Assembly (NCBI GenBank): GCA_905200545.1
Contig: CAJKKQ010000002.1
Span: forward strand, 1-64,000
From: an uncultured Oscillibacter sp.
Lineage (GTDB): Bacteria > Bacillota > Clostridia > Oscillospirales > Oscillospiraceae
Length of the DNA stretch: 64,000 nt
Reading direction: 5' to 3'
The position numbers and the translations under genes are program-made. Below are positions 43,955-53,165 of the stretch, piece after piece. Numbering within the stretch: position 1 is the first letter of the stretch; each line of letters starts with the position of its first letter. The notes under the pieces are model-generated. The model worked only from the letters and a program-made list of their open reading frames with translations. It was not told the origin of the DNA and ran no database searches.

Positions 43955-44248
43955 ATGTTTTCCAACATGTTTTCCAACCTTTCGCTCATTCTCGATATCT
44001 CTTCCCAAACCCCGGCGGTGCCGGTGATCGTAGTCCTGCTTCTAGCGGCGGAGTTCGTGATGATCCACAAAAACAGACTGCCGTGGCTGCTGCCGCTTCT
44101 CAGTGTAGCGGTGTTTGCAATCTCTTCCCTGGTGTATCTCGCCCGGGGGATTTACCCGGGATACGAGGTGTGGATCTATTCCAGCGGTGTCCTCATGCTG
44201 GGAAACCTCATGATCTGGAGCCTGGTGGGATTCTTTCACCGGAAATAG
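43955..44248 (+). CDS. Small three-helix membrane protein
   Basis: 97 residues, MFSNMFSNLSLIL, with GAGAGGAGG upstream. Three hydrophobic stretches (about 22-36, 44-64, 72-92). It lies between the truncated and intact YbjQ copies, so it may have arrived with the rearrangement. No family recognised. Confidence 0.65.
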   Translation: MFSNMFSNLSLILDISSQTPAVPVIVVLLLAAEFVMIHKNRLPWLLPLLSVAVFAISSLVYLARGIYPGYEVWIYSSGVLMLGNLMIWSLVGFFHRK

Positions 44249-44325
44249 CGACCGGCCATACAACCAATCGGCGGTCCCGGCAGATGCCGGGTCCGCACAT
44301 TCAAAAATCTGAAGGAGGAATCAGA

Positions 44326-44637
44326 ATGCTTCTTGTGAATATTGATTACATTCCCGGAAAAGAATTTGAGGTGCTGGGCATGGTGAAAGGCACCGTGGTA
44401 CAGTCCAAAAACTTCGGTAAGGATTTCATGGCGGGCATGAAGACCCTGGTAGGCGGCGAGATCACCGGCTACACGGAGATGCTCAATGAGGCCCGCCAGA
44501 TCGCCGTCAAGCGCATGGTGGATGAGGCGGAGCGCCTGGGCGCGGATGCCGTCATCAACATCCGCTACGGCTCCTCTTCCGTGATGCAGGGCGCCGCCGA
44601 GGTCATCGCCTACGGCACGGCGGTGAAGTACCGGTGA
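44326..44637 (+). CDS. YbjQ/UPF0145 family protein
   Basis: 103 residues, start after GAAGGAGG. Typical YbjQ features: NIDYIPGKEFEVLGMVKG, SKNFGKDFMAGMKTLVGGEITGYTEML, and GADAVINIRYGSSSV. These proteins form pentamers and are annotated as putative heavy-metal binders; role in the cell is unclear. Its TGA overlaps the start of the MBL-fold gene. Confidence 0.93.
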   Translation: MLLVNIDYIPGKEFEVLGMVKGTVVQSKNFGKDFMAGMKTLVGGEITGYTEMLNEARQIAVKRMVDEAERLGADAVINIRYGSSSVMQGAAEVIAYGTAVKYR

Positions 44638-45350
44638 TGCGGGTGACGTTCCTGGCCCACAGCGGCTTTGCGGTGGAACTGGAGCATGTGTGCCTGCTCT
44701 TTGACTGGTGGAAAGGGGAGCTTCCTCCCCTGCCGGCGGATAAGCCCCTGCTTATTTTTGCCAGCCACCGCCACGAGGATCATTTCAATCCCGCCGTCTT
44801 CTCCCTGGATGACGGCAGCCGCACCGTCCGCTTCCTGCTGGGCCACGATATCCGCCTGACGGAGCGGAACCTCGCCCGCTGGCGCGTTCCGGCGGAGACG
44901 GCGGAAAAATGCCTGTCTCTGGGCGGCAACGACCGGGCGGAGCCCCTGTCCGGCATTGCTGTTGAGACGCTTCCCTCCACCGACGAGGGGGTGGCCTTTG
45001 TGGTGACGGCGGAGGGCCGCACCATCTACCACGCCGGTGACCTCCACTGGTGGCACTGGGAGGGGGAGGACAAGGCCTGGAACCGCAACATGGAAGTGAA
45101 TTTCAAGCGGTATCTGGCCCCTCTGGAGGGCCGGACGCTGGATCTGGCCATGGTCCCTCTGGATCCCCGGCTGGAGGGCGCCGCCGACTGGGGCCTTACC
45201 TATTTTCTGGCGCATACGGATCCCCGCCGGGTACTGCCCATGCACCAGTGGGGGGATTTTGCCTTGACAGGGCGGTTCCTGGCCCGGCATCCCCAGTGGG
45301 CGGACCGGGTGGTCCCCATTACGGCGGAGGGCCAGCAATTTACATTCTGA
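44634..45350 (+). CDS. MBL-fold metal-dependent hydrolase
   Basis: 238 residues; GTG or the adjoining ATG (44,637) may start it. Metallo-beta-lactamase fold of the UlaG/YtnP-like type: metal ligands in SHRHEDHF, IYHAGDLHWWHW (the Asp/His pair) and VLPMHQWGD. Substrate unknown. Coupled to YbjQ by start-stop overlap and followed by a Cys-rich gene 13 bases on. Confidence 0.88.
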   Translation: MMRVTFLAHSGFAVELEHVCLLFDWWKGELPPLPADKPLLIFASHRHEDHFNPAVFSLDDGSRTVRFLLGHDIRLTERNLARWRVPAETAEKCLSLGGNDRAEPLSGIAVETLPSTDEGVAFVVTAEGRTIYHAGDLHWWHWEGEDKAWNRNMEVNFKRYLAPLEGRTLDLAMVPLDPRLEGAADWGLTYFLAHTDPRRVLPMHQWGDFALTGRFLARHPQWADRVVPITAEGQQFTF

Positions 45351-45363
45351 CGGGAGGAAGCCT

Positions 45364-45678
45364 ATGAAAATCGACGGCAACGAATTGGCCATCCGGCAGG
45401 ACCAGCTGGAGAAAGAGGGCCGCCATCAGGAATCCTGGGCGGTGAAGCAGGAGTTTTTGCGCCAGGTCCGGGAGGCGGGGGATCACTGCCCCTGCCAGGA
45501 AGCCTGTCCCCATCACGGCAACTGCTTTGAGTGCGTGACCCTCCACCGAGGCCACCGGGATCATCTGCCCATGTGCATGTGGGACATGGTCAACGAGCGG
45601 CTCCACCAGCTCTCCCGCCTGACGGAGGGCACCCTGCAAAGCTATGAGGAGGCCCTCAAAGGACCAAATGGCAGATAA
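45364..45678 (+). CDS. Cys-rich small protein, 3' end altered by element 2
   Basis: 104 residues with GGGAGGAAG before the ATG. Cysteine cluster CPCQEACPHHGNCFECVTLHRGHRDH ending LPMCM, a pattern seen in small Clostridia proteins with a zinc-binding CxC...C...CxxC block. The final bases of its stop codon (TAA at 45,676-45,678) belong to the left terminal repeat of element 2, so the original C-terminus may have been longer. Function unknown. Confidence 0.75.
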   Translation: MKIDGNELAIRQDQLEKEGRHQESWAVKQEFLRQVREAGDHCPCQEACPHHGNCFECVTLHRGHRDHLPMCMWDMVNERLHQLSRLTEGTLQSYEEALKGPNGR

Positions 45679-45691
45679 AAAACAGGACGCC
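45677..45691 (+). repeat. Left terminal inverted repeat of element 2
   Basis: AAAAAACAGGACGCC, exact complement of 62,125-62,139. Confidence 0.85.
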
Positions 45692-45736
45692 GGTTCCGCT
45701 ACTCCTGATAGGGGTATCTTGAGGCGTGTCCTCGGA

Positions 45737-47481
<1,745 letters not shown>

Positions 47482-47504
47482 GTTTGTCTATGGGAACACA
47501 CTTT

Positions 47505-47771
47505 TCAGGCGGAAATATTTTTTGCGTCTTCCTCCAGATCAATGACTTGCTTCAGAAGTTCGACCGTAGATTGCGTTCCTCCGAAACCGAATTCCGCAAG
47601 CACAATGTATTCTCTGCCGCATACACTTTGCCGGCGGCTTTTCATGAGTTTACCGTTCCGTTCTTCCACTGCGGTATCCCGCACCGCCTTGGCGGATGGA
47701 ATGTCCTCATCTCCATGCAGTTCCTCATGAGCGAAGCGGGGACGCTCATTGTATTTGAATTGATACTCCAT
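47505..47771 (-). CDS. TnpW-like small protein, element 2
   Basis: 88 residues from MEYQFKYNERPRF (GGGGAAAGGAAC upstream). The C-terminal half REYIVLAEFGFGGTQSTVELLKQVIDLEE has the strand-strand-helix look of TnpW proteins, and it sits directly upstream of the recombinase as TnpW does. N-terminal half is charged and unmatched. Assignment is by context and pattern. Confidence 0.55.
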   Translation of the reverse strand: MEYQFKYNERPRFAHEELHGDEDIPSAKAVRDTAVEERNGKLMKSRRQSVCGREYIVLAEFGFGGTQSTVELLKQVIDLEEDAKNISA

Positions 47772-47820
47772 ATTGTTCCTTTCCCCTGACCTGCGGTCAG
47801 GCAACAAAAATAGCAGACCG

Positions 47821-49131
47821 TCACATGGTCTGCTGCCAAGTTGGTTCTTCTTCGTGATCGTCCTCCTTGTGACCGAGGGCGATTTTTATTTGCCGTTCCC
47901 GACGGAGCGCTTTCCGGTCCGTGTGCTGGTGCATGGTGGTGGCATCCCTTATGGGATCAGCAGCTTGATCACGCTCCAGAGAGCGGCCAAGCCGGACCAG
48001 ATCACCTGCAAGACCACCATACCCACCATGGTCCCCAGCAAAATCAGAGCCAGCCATATCATCACTGACATTGCAGTACCCAGACTGGGCGGAGAAACAG
48101 AAATCTCTTTCTTCTTCCCAGCCTGTTGCAGCAGCCGCTGTACTTCCGCCACATCCCGCGTCAGTGCCTCCATCTGCGCCTGGGTGGGGCACGGCTCCCT
48201 CCGGCTGGAAGCCTCCCGCAGAAGGGCTGTGTGGGCCGCTGTGTGCCGCTCCAGCTCGTCCAGCCGATGGAGCAGCTCCTGCCACTCCTCCTTGCTGGGA
48301 CAGTTCTGCGGTATCATACTCTGCGGAGCATTCCTCCGCTTCAATTCCTCCATGGGCAAGCGCTGCCCGGATTCTGAACTCATGTTCCATGACCTCCTTT
48401 GTGTACTTCTCCTCGTGGAGCCGGTCGTCCCGGCACTTCATTCCCGTGGGTGTGGTGTAGGTGATGTTCTTCCGGCTGTCCGTCCAGCGCACCTGATACC
48501 CCTCACTCTCCATCAGAGAGATGAATTCCTCCTTGCTGGCAGCGTACCGCATGCACTGGTCGATGGTGTTCATGAGCCGGAACTTCCAGCTCTCGCCCTT
48601 TGCGGCGGAGCGGTACTCCCTGGTGCTCATCCGCTTTTGCTTGACCTGCTTCTGCGGCGGCGGAAGGATCTCCAATCCATGGGCAGCACATATTTCATCG
48701 TTGGCCATCCGGTGGGCCTGCAGGTCGGCGGCACTCTGGTGGAGTTTGCGTCCATCTTGAAAGCTCACACTGTTCACCACAAGGTGGCTGTGCAGGTGGT
48801 CGGTGTCAATATGGGTAGCCACCAGTACCTCGAAGTTTGGGAACTCACGCTGAACCAATTCCAGCGCAATGGCGTGGGCCTCCTGGGGCGTCAGATCATC
48901 CCTCTCCGCAAAGGACTGCACGAAGTGATAGTACTGTCTGCCGTCTGTCTTATGGAATCGCTCCTTGGTGAGCTGCATTTCGGAGCAGACGCTTTGGGCG
49001 GTGCAGTTCCAGCCGGAGACCAGCCGACGATCTTCCCATGTGGTTTTCTCTTCCTGCTGGACATAGCGCAGCACACCGCCCAGAGCACCTCTGCCACCGC
49101 CACGATTTTTGATTGCGGTGAAGGTTGCCAT
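47821..49131 (-). CDS. Relaxase (MobA/VirD2-like)
   Basis: 436 residues. N-terminal relaxase domain with the HIDTDHLHSHLVVNSVSF metal-binding HxDxxHxHxH motif near residue 107 and catalytic Tyr candidates in RYVQQE and REYRSA. It nicks the transfer origin and pilots DNA for mobilization. From about residue 250 to 400 the frame is Gly/Ala/Ser-rich and low-complexity because another gene is read there in a different frame; the last residues (RRERQIKIALGHKEDDHEE) again look like a genuine mobilization-gene ending. ATG overlaps the MobC stop. Confidence 0.85.
   Translation of the reverse strand: MATFTAIKNRGGGRGALGGVLRYVQQEEKTTWEDRRLVSGWNCTAQSVCSEMQLTKERFHKTDGRQYYHFVQSFAERDDLTPQEAHAIALELVQREFPNFEVLVATHIDTDHLHSHLVVNSVSFQDGRKLHQSAADLQAHRMANDEICAAHGLEILPPPQKQVKQKRMSTREYRSAAKGESWKFRLMNTIDQCMRYAASKEEFISLMESEGYQVRWTDSRKNITYTTPTGMKCRDDRLHEEKYTKEVMEHEFRIRAALAHGGIEAEECSAEYDTAELSQQGGVAGAAPSAGRAGAAHSGPHSPSAGGFQPEGAVPHPGADGGTDAGCGGSTAAAATGWEEERDFCFSAQSGYCNVSDDMAGSDFAGDHGGYGGLAGDLVRLGRSLERDQAADPIRDATTMHQHTDRKALRRERQIKIALGHKEDDHEEEPTWQQTM
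47949..48383 (-). CDS. Nested membrane protein inside the relaxase gene
   Basis: 144 residues in another frame, wholly inside the relaxase gene. Well-formed protein: amphipathic coiled coil (PSKEEWQELLHRLDELERHTAAHTALL; ALTRDVAEVQRLLQQAG) followed by two hydrophobic segments (VMIWLALILLGTMVGMVVLQ and the C-terminal SGLAALWSVIKLLIP). The relaxase frame over the same bases is low-complexity, which indicates that the nested frame is the one under selection. Probably a transfer accessory protein at the membrane (inference). Confidence 0.7.
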   Translation of the reverse strand: MSSESGQRLPMEELKRRNAPQSMIPQNCPSKEEWQELLHRLDELERHTAAHTALLREASSRREPCPTQAQMEALTRDVAEVQRLLQQAGKKKEISVSPPSLGTAMSVMIWLALILLGTMVGMVVLQVIWSGLAALWSVIKLLIP

Positions 49132-49448
49132 CAGGTCACCTCCCGCAGCAGCTCCCGGAGCTGTTCATAAATTTTTCCGTAGTTTTCTGCCAGTGCGTCA
49201 CCCTTCAGAACTGTTACCCTCCCCATGTTGGCCAGGGTAGTGAGTTGATTTAGATTTCGCCCCTGGGCTTTCAGTTCAGACAGCACCTGTTCTAACCCTT
49301 CCACCCGCATGATCTCTTTTCCCAGTCCACTGTAGCACAGGTAATCAGTGACTGTCAGGCCAGCAGCCTTGGCTCGTTCCCGGATAGCTTCTTTCACACG
49401 GGGCGTCACCCGCAGGGTGATGATCTCACTCTTTTTTACTCTCTGCAT
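49131..49448 (-). CDS. MobC-like relaxosome protein
   Basis: 105 residues. N-terminal ribbon-helix-helix (SEIITLRVTPRVKEAIRERAKAAGLTVTDYL), then the MobC signature GRNLNQLTTLANMGRV. It opens the transfer origin for the relaxase. TGATG overlap with the relaxase start; candidate oriT hairpins lie just upstream at 49.54-49.60 kb. Confidence 0.9.
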   Translation of the reverse strand: MQRVKKSEIITLRVTPRVKEAIRERAKAAGLTVTDYLCYSGLGKEIMRVEGLEQVLSELKAQGRNLNQLTTLANMGRVTVLKGDALAENYGKIYEQLRELLREVT

Positions 49449-49512
49449 TACTCCTCCTTCTCCTCGTCGTCACAAGCTCCACATCTCTCGCTACTGCCGC
49501 TTGCGGCAGAGC

Positions 49513-50730
49513 TCATCCGTTTCGCTGTTCCTCCTCTCCCCACGGAATTTCGATTCCGTGGGGGCCCCGTATTTGGGCCGGGTACGGGGCAGCGCCCCGA
49601 AACTGTGCGCGGCGTATAGCCGGGCGCGATGCTTGCCCTCCCCGAAGGGAGGAATCCGTCTCCACGGCCCCCGCCGCACCCTCTCCAGACGGTTGGTCAA
49701 CGGCAGCAGGGTCGATAGGGACGATTTTTCCGGCACCCTCCAAATCGACACTATCGGCACGATTCAGCTCGATCACACGCTTGCCGTTGCTTCGGCGGAC
49801 CACTGCAGCAATCCCGTTTTTCCTTAGAGCCTCAACGCTTTGCAGGATCAGCCTTGAAATCTTTTTGGGCGTTACTCCTTCGGCCTTATCAGGGTCGATC
49901 TTTTCGGAGAGTTCCGTGGGAGTGCCGATAAATATTGTTCTGGTGCTCATAAATGCAGAGAGGAGAACAACGATCCGATCCTTACGCAGCACGGGTTCTT
50001 CTCTGCTGTCCGAAACCAACTCCCACACATTTTCCTCGCTGCGTCGAAGCTCCAACTCCCGGTATTCGATGTCCCGGCCCACGCAGGTCAGTCTGGCTCT
50101 GCCGCTGCCCCGCTTTTCTTCCACCAGTGTGAAGCTGGAATCCACTGCGCCGCTGATGGCAGTGGTGCCGGAGATCCGGTGGAACACATCTTCCGCCTTT
50201 TCTTTCCGCAGATGGTGGATGAGCAGGATGGCAATGCCGTGCTTGTCCGCCAGCCGCTTGAGCACAGACAGATCCCGGTAGTCATTGGCGTAGGTGGCGT
50301 CGTGGACCGGACGGACCATCTGCAGGGTATCGATGATGACCAGCACGGTGTCCGGATGAGCGGTGAAGAATGTTTCCACCTGTTCCTCCAGTCCCTGACC
50401 GATGAGGGCGCACTCGGTACAGAAGTGAACGCTGTCCGGTGCGTCCTCCGTGATCTCAAACAGCCGGTTCTGGATACGGAGGACGGAATCCTCCAGACAG
50501 AGATAGAGGCTGGTACCCTGCCTGGTGGTCATGTTCCACACCGGTTCTCCCTTGGCCACTGTCACGGCCAGCCACAGAGCCAGCCAGGACTTGCCCACCT
50601 TTGGTGACCCTGCCAGGATGTGCAGGCCCTGCGCAAGCAGGGTGTCCACCACAAAATTGGGCAAGTGAAGTGGTTGGCTCATCAAGGTTGCTCCATCCAC
50701 TGTGCAAAGCGGTGCGTTGTTTTTTCTCAT
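49513..50730 (-). CDS. RepA-like AAA ATPase (RecA-fold)
   Basis: 405 residues from MRKNNAPLC (AAGGAGG upstream). RecA-fold helicase-type ATPase: Walker A AGSPKVGKSWLALWLA, Walker B VLVIIDTLQMVRP, HHLRKEKAEDVFHRISGTTAISGAVDSSF. This is the RepA/hexameric-helicase type found in mobilizable plasmids and elements, followed by a winged-helix-like C-terminal part. The last 40 codons coincide with GC-rich inverted repeats that look like a transfer origin, which may dictate the odd C-terminal sequence. Supports an excised, possibly replicating circular form. Confidence 0.85.
   Translation of the reverse strand: MRKNNAPLCTVDGATLMSQPLHLPNFVVDTLLAQGLHILAGSPKVGKSWLALWLAVTVAKGEPVWNMTTRQGTSLYLCLEDSVLRIQNRLFEITEDAPDSVHFCTECALIGQGLEEQVETFFTAHPDTVLVIIDTLQMVRPVHDATYANDYRDLSVLKRLADKHGIAILLIHHLRKEKAEDVFHRISGTTAISGAVDSSFTLVEEKRGSGRARLTCVGRDIEYRELELRRSEENVWELVSDSREEPVLRKDRIVVLLSAFMSTRTIFIGTPTELSEKIDPDKAEGVTPKKISRLILQSVEALRKNGIAAVVRRSNGKRVIELNRADSVDLEGAGKIVPIDPAAVDQPSGEGAAGAVETDSSLRGGQASRPAIRRAQFRGAAPYPAQIRGPHGIEIPWGEEEQRNG
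49538..49599. other. Candidate transfer origin (oriT)
   Basis: Three adjoining inverted repeats: CCCCACGGAAT with a TTCG loop (49,538-49,563), GCCCCGTA/TACGGGGC (49,564-49,590) and CGGGGC/GCCCCG (49,585-49,599). They sit about 90 bases upstream of mobC, the usual place for oriT in MobC/relaxase modules. The nick site is not determined. Confidence 0.55.
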
Positions 50731-50808
50731 AGTCCATTCCTCCTTATTTTGAATATGAAAAGCGCCCACCTCAGTGAGCGCTTCCGGGAAAGGGATTTTT
50801 CCTTTCAC

Positions 50809-50836
50809 TTGATTATTCTGGGAGTTTTGATAAAAT
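50809..50836 (+). promoter_or_regulatory. Promoter of the DUF6076/sigma-like pair
   Basis: TTGATT, 16-bp spacer, TAAAAT, 51 bases before the ATG. Confidence 0.7.
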
Positions 50837-50887
50837 GAGAATATCACAAGACAGGGCCAAAATGGATATAGGACAGGAGGGGGACAC

Positions 50888-52012
50888 ATGCCGCTGGGGA
50901 TCAAGCAGAACAACAACCTGCTGTACCTCACACTGGACGTGTGGCAGGATTTAGTTTTTCTGAACGAGCAAGCCTATCCCGCCGGATATTTTGCGGCCAA
51001 TATCATGAATCAGGATCAGGCAACCCTTCAGGCCCTGATCCATTACGGCGGTGCCATCAGCAAAGAGGCGGAAGCACTCCTGAACGCAGATCGGGACACC
51101 TTTGCCCGTCTGCTCCCACAGGTGCGCTCAGATGTGTCCGCCCTGCTGGATGTGCTGTGGACATACCCGCCCTTCTGCTTCCTGGACAAGTCTGGAGAAC
51201 TGGAGGTGCTGGATCAATATTGCCGCGAGAACATGGTGGATGCCCTGATGTCGACCGAGGCCCCGTATCGGGATTTTTTCTTGCACTACCTGGCCGCCGC
51301 CTTTGCGATCCCCCTGGGGATCTACCATTTTGTTGTAGCGGCGGACTACTTTGAGCGGGGATATCTCTACCGGCTCAAGGAGCGGAACGAGACTTTCTTT
51401 GCCATTGCTGCCCACGACTGTTTCACCAGCGACGACTTCTGGCATGTGATGGACGCTCTTCCCTTGCCGGATATTGAAAAATTTACGGTGTCCCCAGTCA
51501 TGGAGTCCACATACATCTTTGCCAGGAACCCTACCCAGAAAGAAAAGATGGTGTTCGTCCAGCGCGTCCGCTTCCACAGGATCATGTCGTTCTACTGCTT
51601 CGACTTGATGAACGGCCTGCACCACGGCCACGCCCCCTGCGTCTGCCAGAATTGCGAGCGGTATTTTCTTACCCGCAGCGGGCACAAGCCCAAATACTGC
51701 AGCGGCATAGCTCCCCAGGACAGCCGTCTGACCTGCCGCCAGTACGGAGCCATGATGCACCAGAAGGAGCAGAACAAGCAGCACCCTGTCTACCGTCTGT
51801 TCAGTACCCGCACCAACACCATCCGCAAGCATCACCAGAGAGGAAAAATTTCCGACGAGCTGCGGCGGGAAGCACTGTATCTCGCGGAGGCCTATCGGGA
51901 CCGGGCGCTTATGGACAACGACTATGCTGCCGGAGACTATGCCCACGACATGGAACAGGAGACGCTTTATGCTCAGGCGAAAGCACGCCTTGCTCAGGAG
52001 GACAAACCATGA
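50888..52012 (+). CDS. DUF6076-like protein with C-terminal zinc finger
   Basis: 374 residues, ATG after AGGAGGGGG. Helical body; near residues 250-290 a zinc-finger-like block CVCQNCERYFLTRSGHKPKYCSG then DSRLTCRQYGA, characteristic of DUF6076/CGNR-like proteins common in Clostridia mobile elements. Probably a nucleic-acid-binding regulator. Its stop overlaps the start of the sigma-like gene (ATGA). Confidence 0.75.
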   Translation: MPLGIKQNNNLLYLTLDVWQDLVFLNEQAYPAGYFAANIMNQDQATLQALIHYGGAISKEAEALLNADRDTFARLLPQVRSDVSALLDVLWTYPPFCFLDKSGELEVLDQYCRENMVDALMSTEAPYRDFFLHYLAAAFAIPLGIYHFVVAADYFERGYLYRLKERNETFFAIAAHDCFTSDDFWHVMDALPLPDIEKFTVSPVMESTYIFARNPTQKEKMVFVQRVRFHRIMSFYCFDLMNGLHHGHAPCVCQNCERYFLTRSGHKPKYCSGIAPQDSRLTCRQYGAMMHQKEQNKQHPVYRLFSTRTNTIRKHHQRGKISDELRREALYLAEAYRDRALMDNDYAAGDYAHDMEQETLYAQAKARLAQEDKP

Positions 52013-52974
52013 GCATGTATCTCTGTGATGCTCCCTGTCCCAGCAACGAGGAGCTTGCCCGGCGTATACAGGAAGGCGATCCAGAGGCCGCTTCGCTTCT
52101 GCTTTCCCAGAACGAGGGATTCCTGACCATGCTGGCCGCAAGCTACTGCGAACAATTTTCTCAGGATTTTCTGGCGGACGATCTTAAGCAGGAGGGTGCG
52201 CTGGCACTGCTGGACGCGGCACAGCGGTTCGATGTTTCCATGGGAACCAGGCTGCTGACCTACGCCACGCCCGCCATTGAAACGGCCATGAAGGACTGTG
52301 CCGCCCAAAGTTCTTTTTCTCTGTCACTCCCGCTGGACCGTTACTACCAGCTGCGTCAGGTGGCGTTCCTCTATGCCGCACACGAGCAGGACACCGAAGC
52401 AGATCTTCTGACCGCCATTCAAGAGAAGCTGGAAGTTTCCGTCAAAGTGGCCAAGCGTCTGCTGGAGGAATACCGCACCGTGTTCCAGATCGAGTCCCTG
52501 GGTGAGCGAGTCTTTGATATTAGTTTTGGTGGTGATCCCGCCAAGGCCTATGACCGTTTCATGCGCCGGACGCTGCTTCTCCAGCGCGTGGAGGAGGTAC
52601 TCAAGCCCAGAGAGCTGAACTTGGTGCGCTGTTACCTGGGGATCGGCCAGCCCAATGAGCAGGGCATGACCTTTCAGGAACTGGCCATCCGGCTGAACTA
52701 CAACGGCCCCAGCGGCGCGGAGAAGGCGTATAAGAGCGCCATCCGGAAGCTGAGAAAGCAGCGAAACGGCGGCGCTTACGGTCGGTGGCTCTCCATCCGG
52801 AAAGCGATTCAAACCGCACGCCGGGAGGCCAGCAGAGAGATAGGATACAGTTCACCCCAGTCCACATGGCTGGATGAACAGGAGCTGATTCGGGGATTTT
52901 TGTGTAAGACAGCGGTGTTGCGCCGTGTGTATCATATTCTGCACACGGCAAATGAGGAGAATCCAAACGGGTAG
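52009..52974 (+). CDS. Sigma-70-like protein, element 2
   Basis: 321 residues from MSMYLCDAPC. Region 2-like helices (ELARRIQEGDPEAASLLLSQN ... FLADDLKQEGALALLDAAQRFD ... GTRLLTYATPAIETAM) resemble sigma regions 1.2-2.4, and LKPRELNLVRCYLGI leading into TFQELAIRLNYNGPSGAEKAYKSAIRKLR is region 4. Coupled to the DUF6076 gene. Likely an element-specific transcription factor; target promoters are unknown. Confidence 0.82.
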   Translation: MSMYLCDAPCPSNEELARRIQEGDPEAASLLLSQNEGFLTMLAASYCEQFSQDFLADDLKQEGALALLDAAQRFDVSMGTRLLTYATPAIETAMKDCAAQSSFSLSLPLDRYYQLRQVAFLYAAHEQDTEADLLTAIQEKLEVSVKVAKRLLEEYRTVFQIESLGERVFDISFGGDPAKAYDRFMRRTLLLQRVEEVLKPRELNLVRCYLGIGQPNEQGMTFQELAIRLNYNGPSGAEKAYKSAIRKLRKQRNGGAYGRWLSIRKAIQTARREASREIGYSSPQSTWLDEQELIRGFLCKTAVLRRVYHILHTANEENPNG

Positions 52975-52987
52975 CCTAAAGCAAAAG

Positions 52988-53020
52988 GAGGGACCGGAAT
53001 TTCCGGCCCCCCCTGTTTTC
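52988..53020 (+). terminator. Terminator after the sigma-like gene
   Basis: GGGaCCGGA/TCCGGcCCC stem followed by TGTTTTC, about 15 bases past the stop. The facing surface operon ends nearby. Confidence 0.6.
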
Positions 53021-53054
53021 TGGGGTTTATTTTATTGTAGGATGCTTATGTCTA

Positions 53055-53165
53055 CTATTCCCGCCACAGGAAGGTCACGGCCTGAGCGCGGGACACCGCC
53101 GCATCGGGGCCATAGGCGGTGATACTGATGTCCTTGGTGATACCTCCTACTACCACCCAGGTCAT
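53055..53165 (-). CDS. 36-residue ORF encoding the end of an SLH domain
   Basis: Starts ATG overlapping the sortase stop (ATGA) and reads MTWVVVGG, ITKDISITAYGPDAAVSRAQ, AVTFLWRE, stop. The core (GI.....I..YGPD..VSRAQAVTFLWR) is the C-terminal half of an S-layer homology repeat. Either a remnant of an SLH wall protein or a small coupled peptide. Too short for a working SLH domain alone. Confidence 0.6.
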   Translation of the reverse strand: MTWVVVGGITKDISITAYGPDAAVSRAQAVTFLWRE

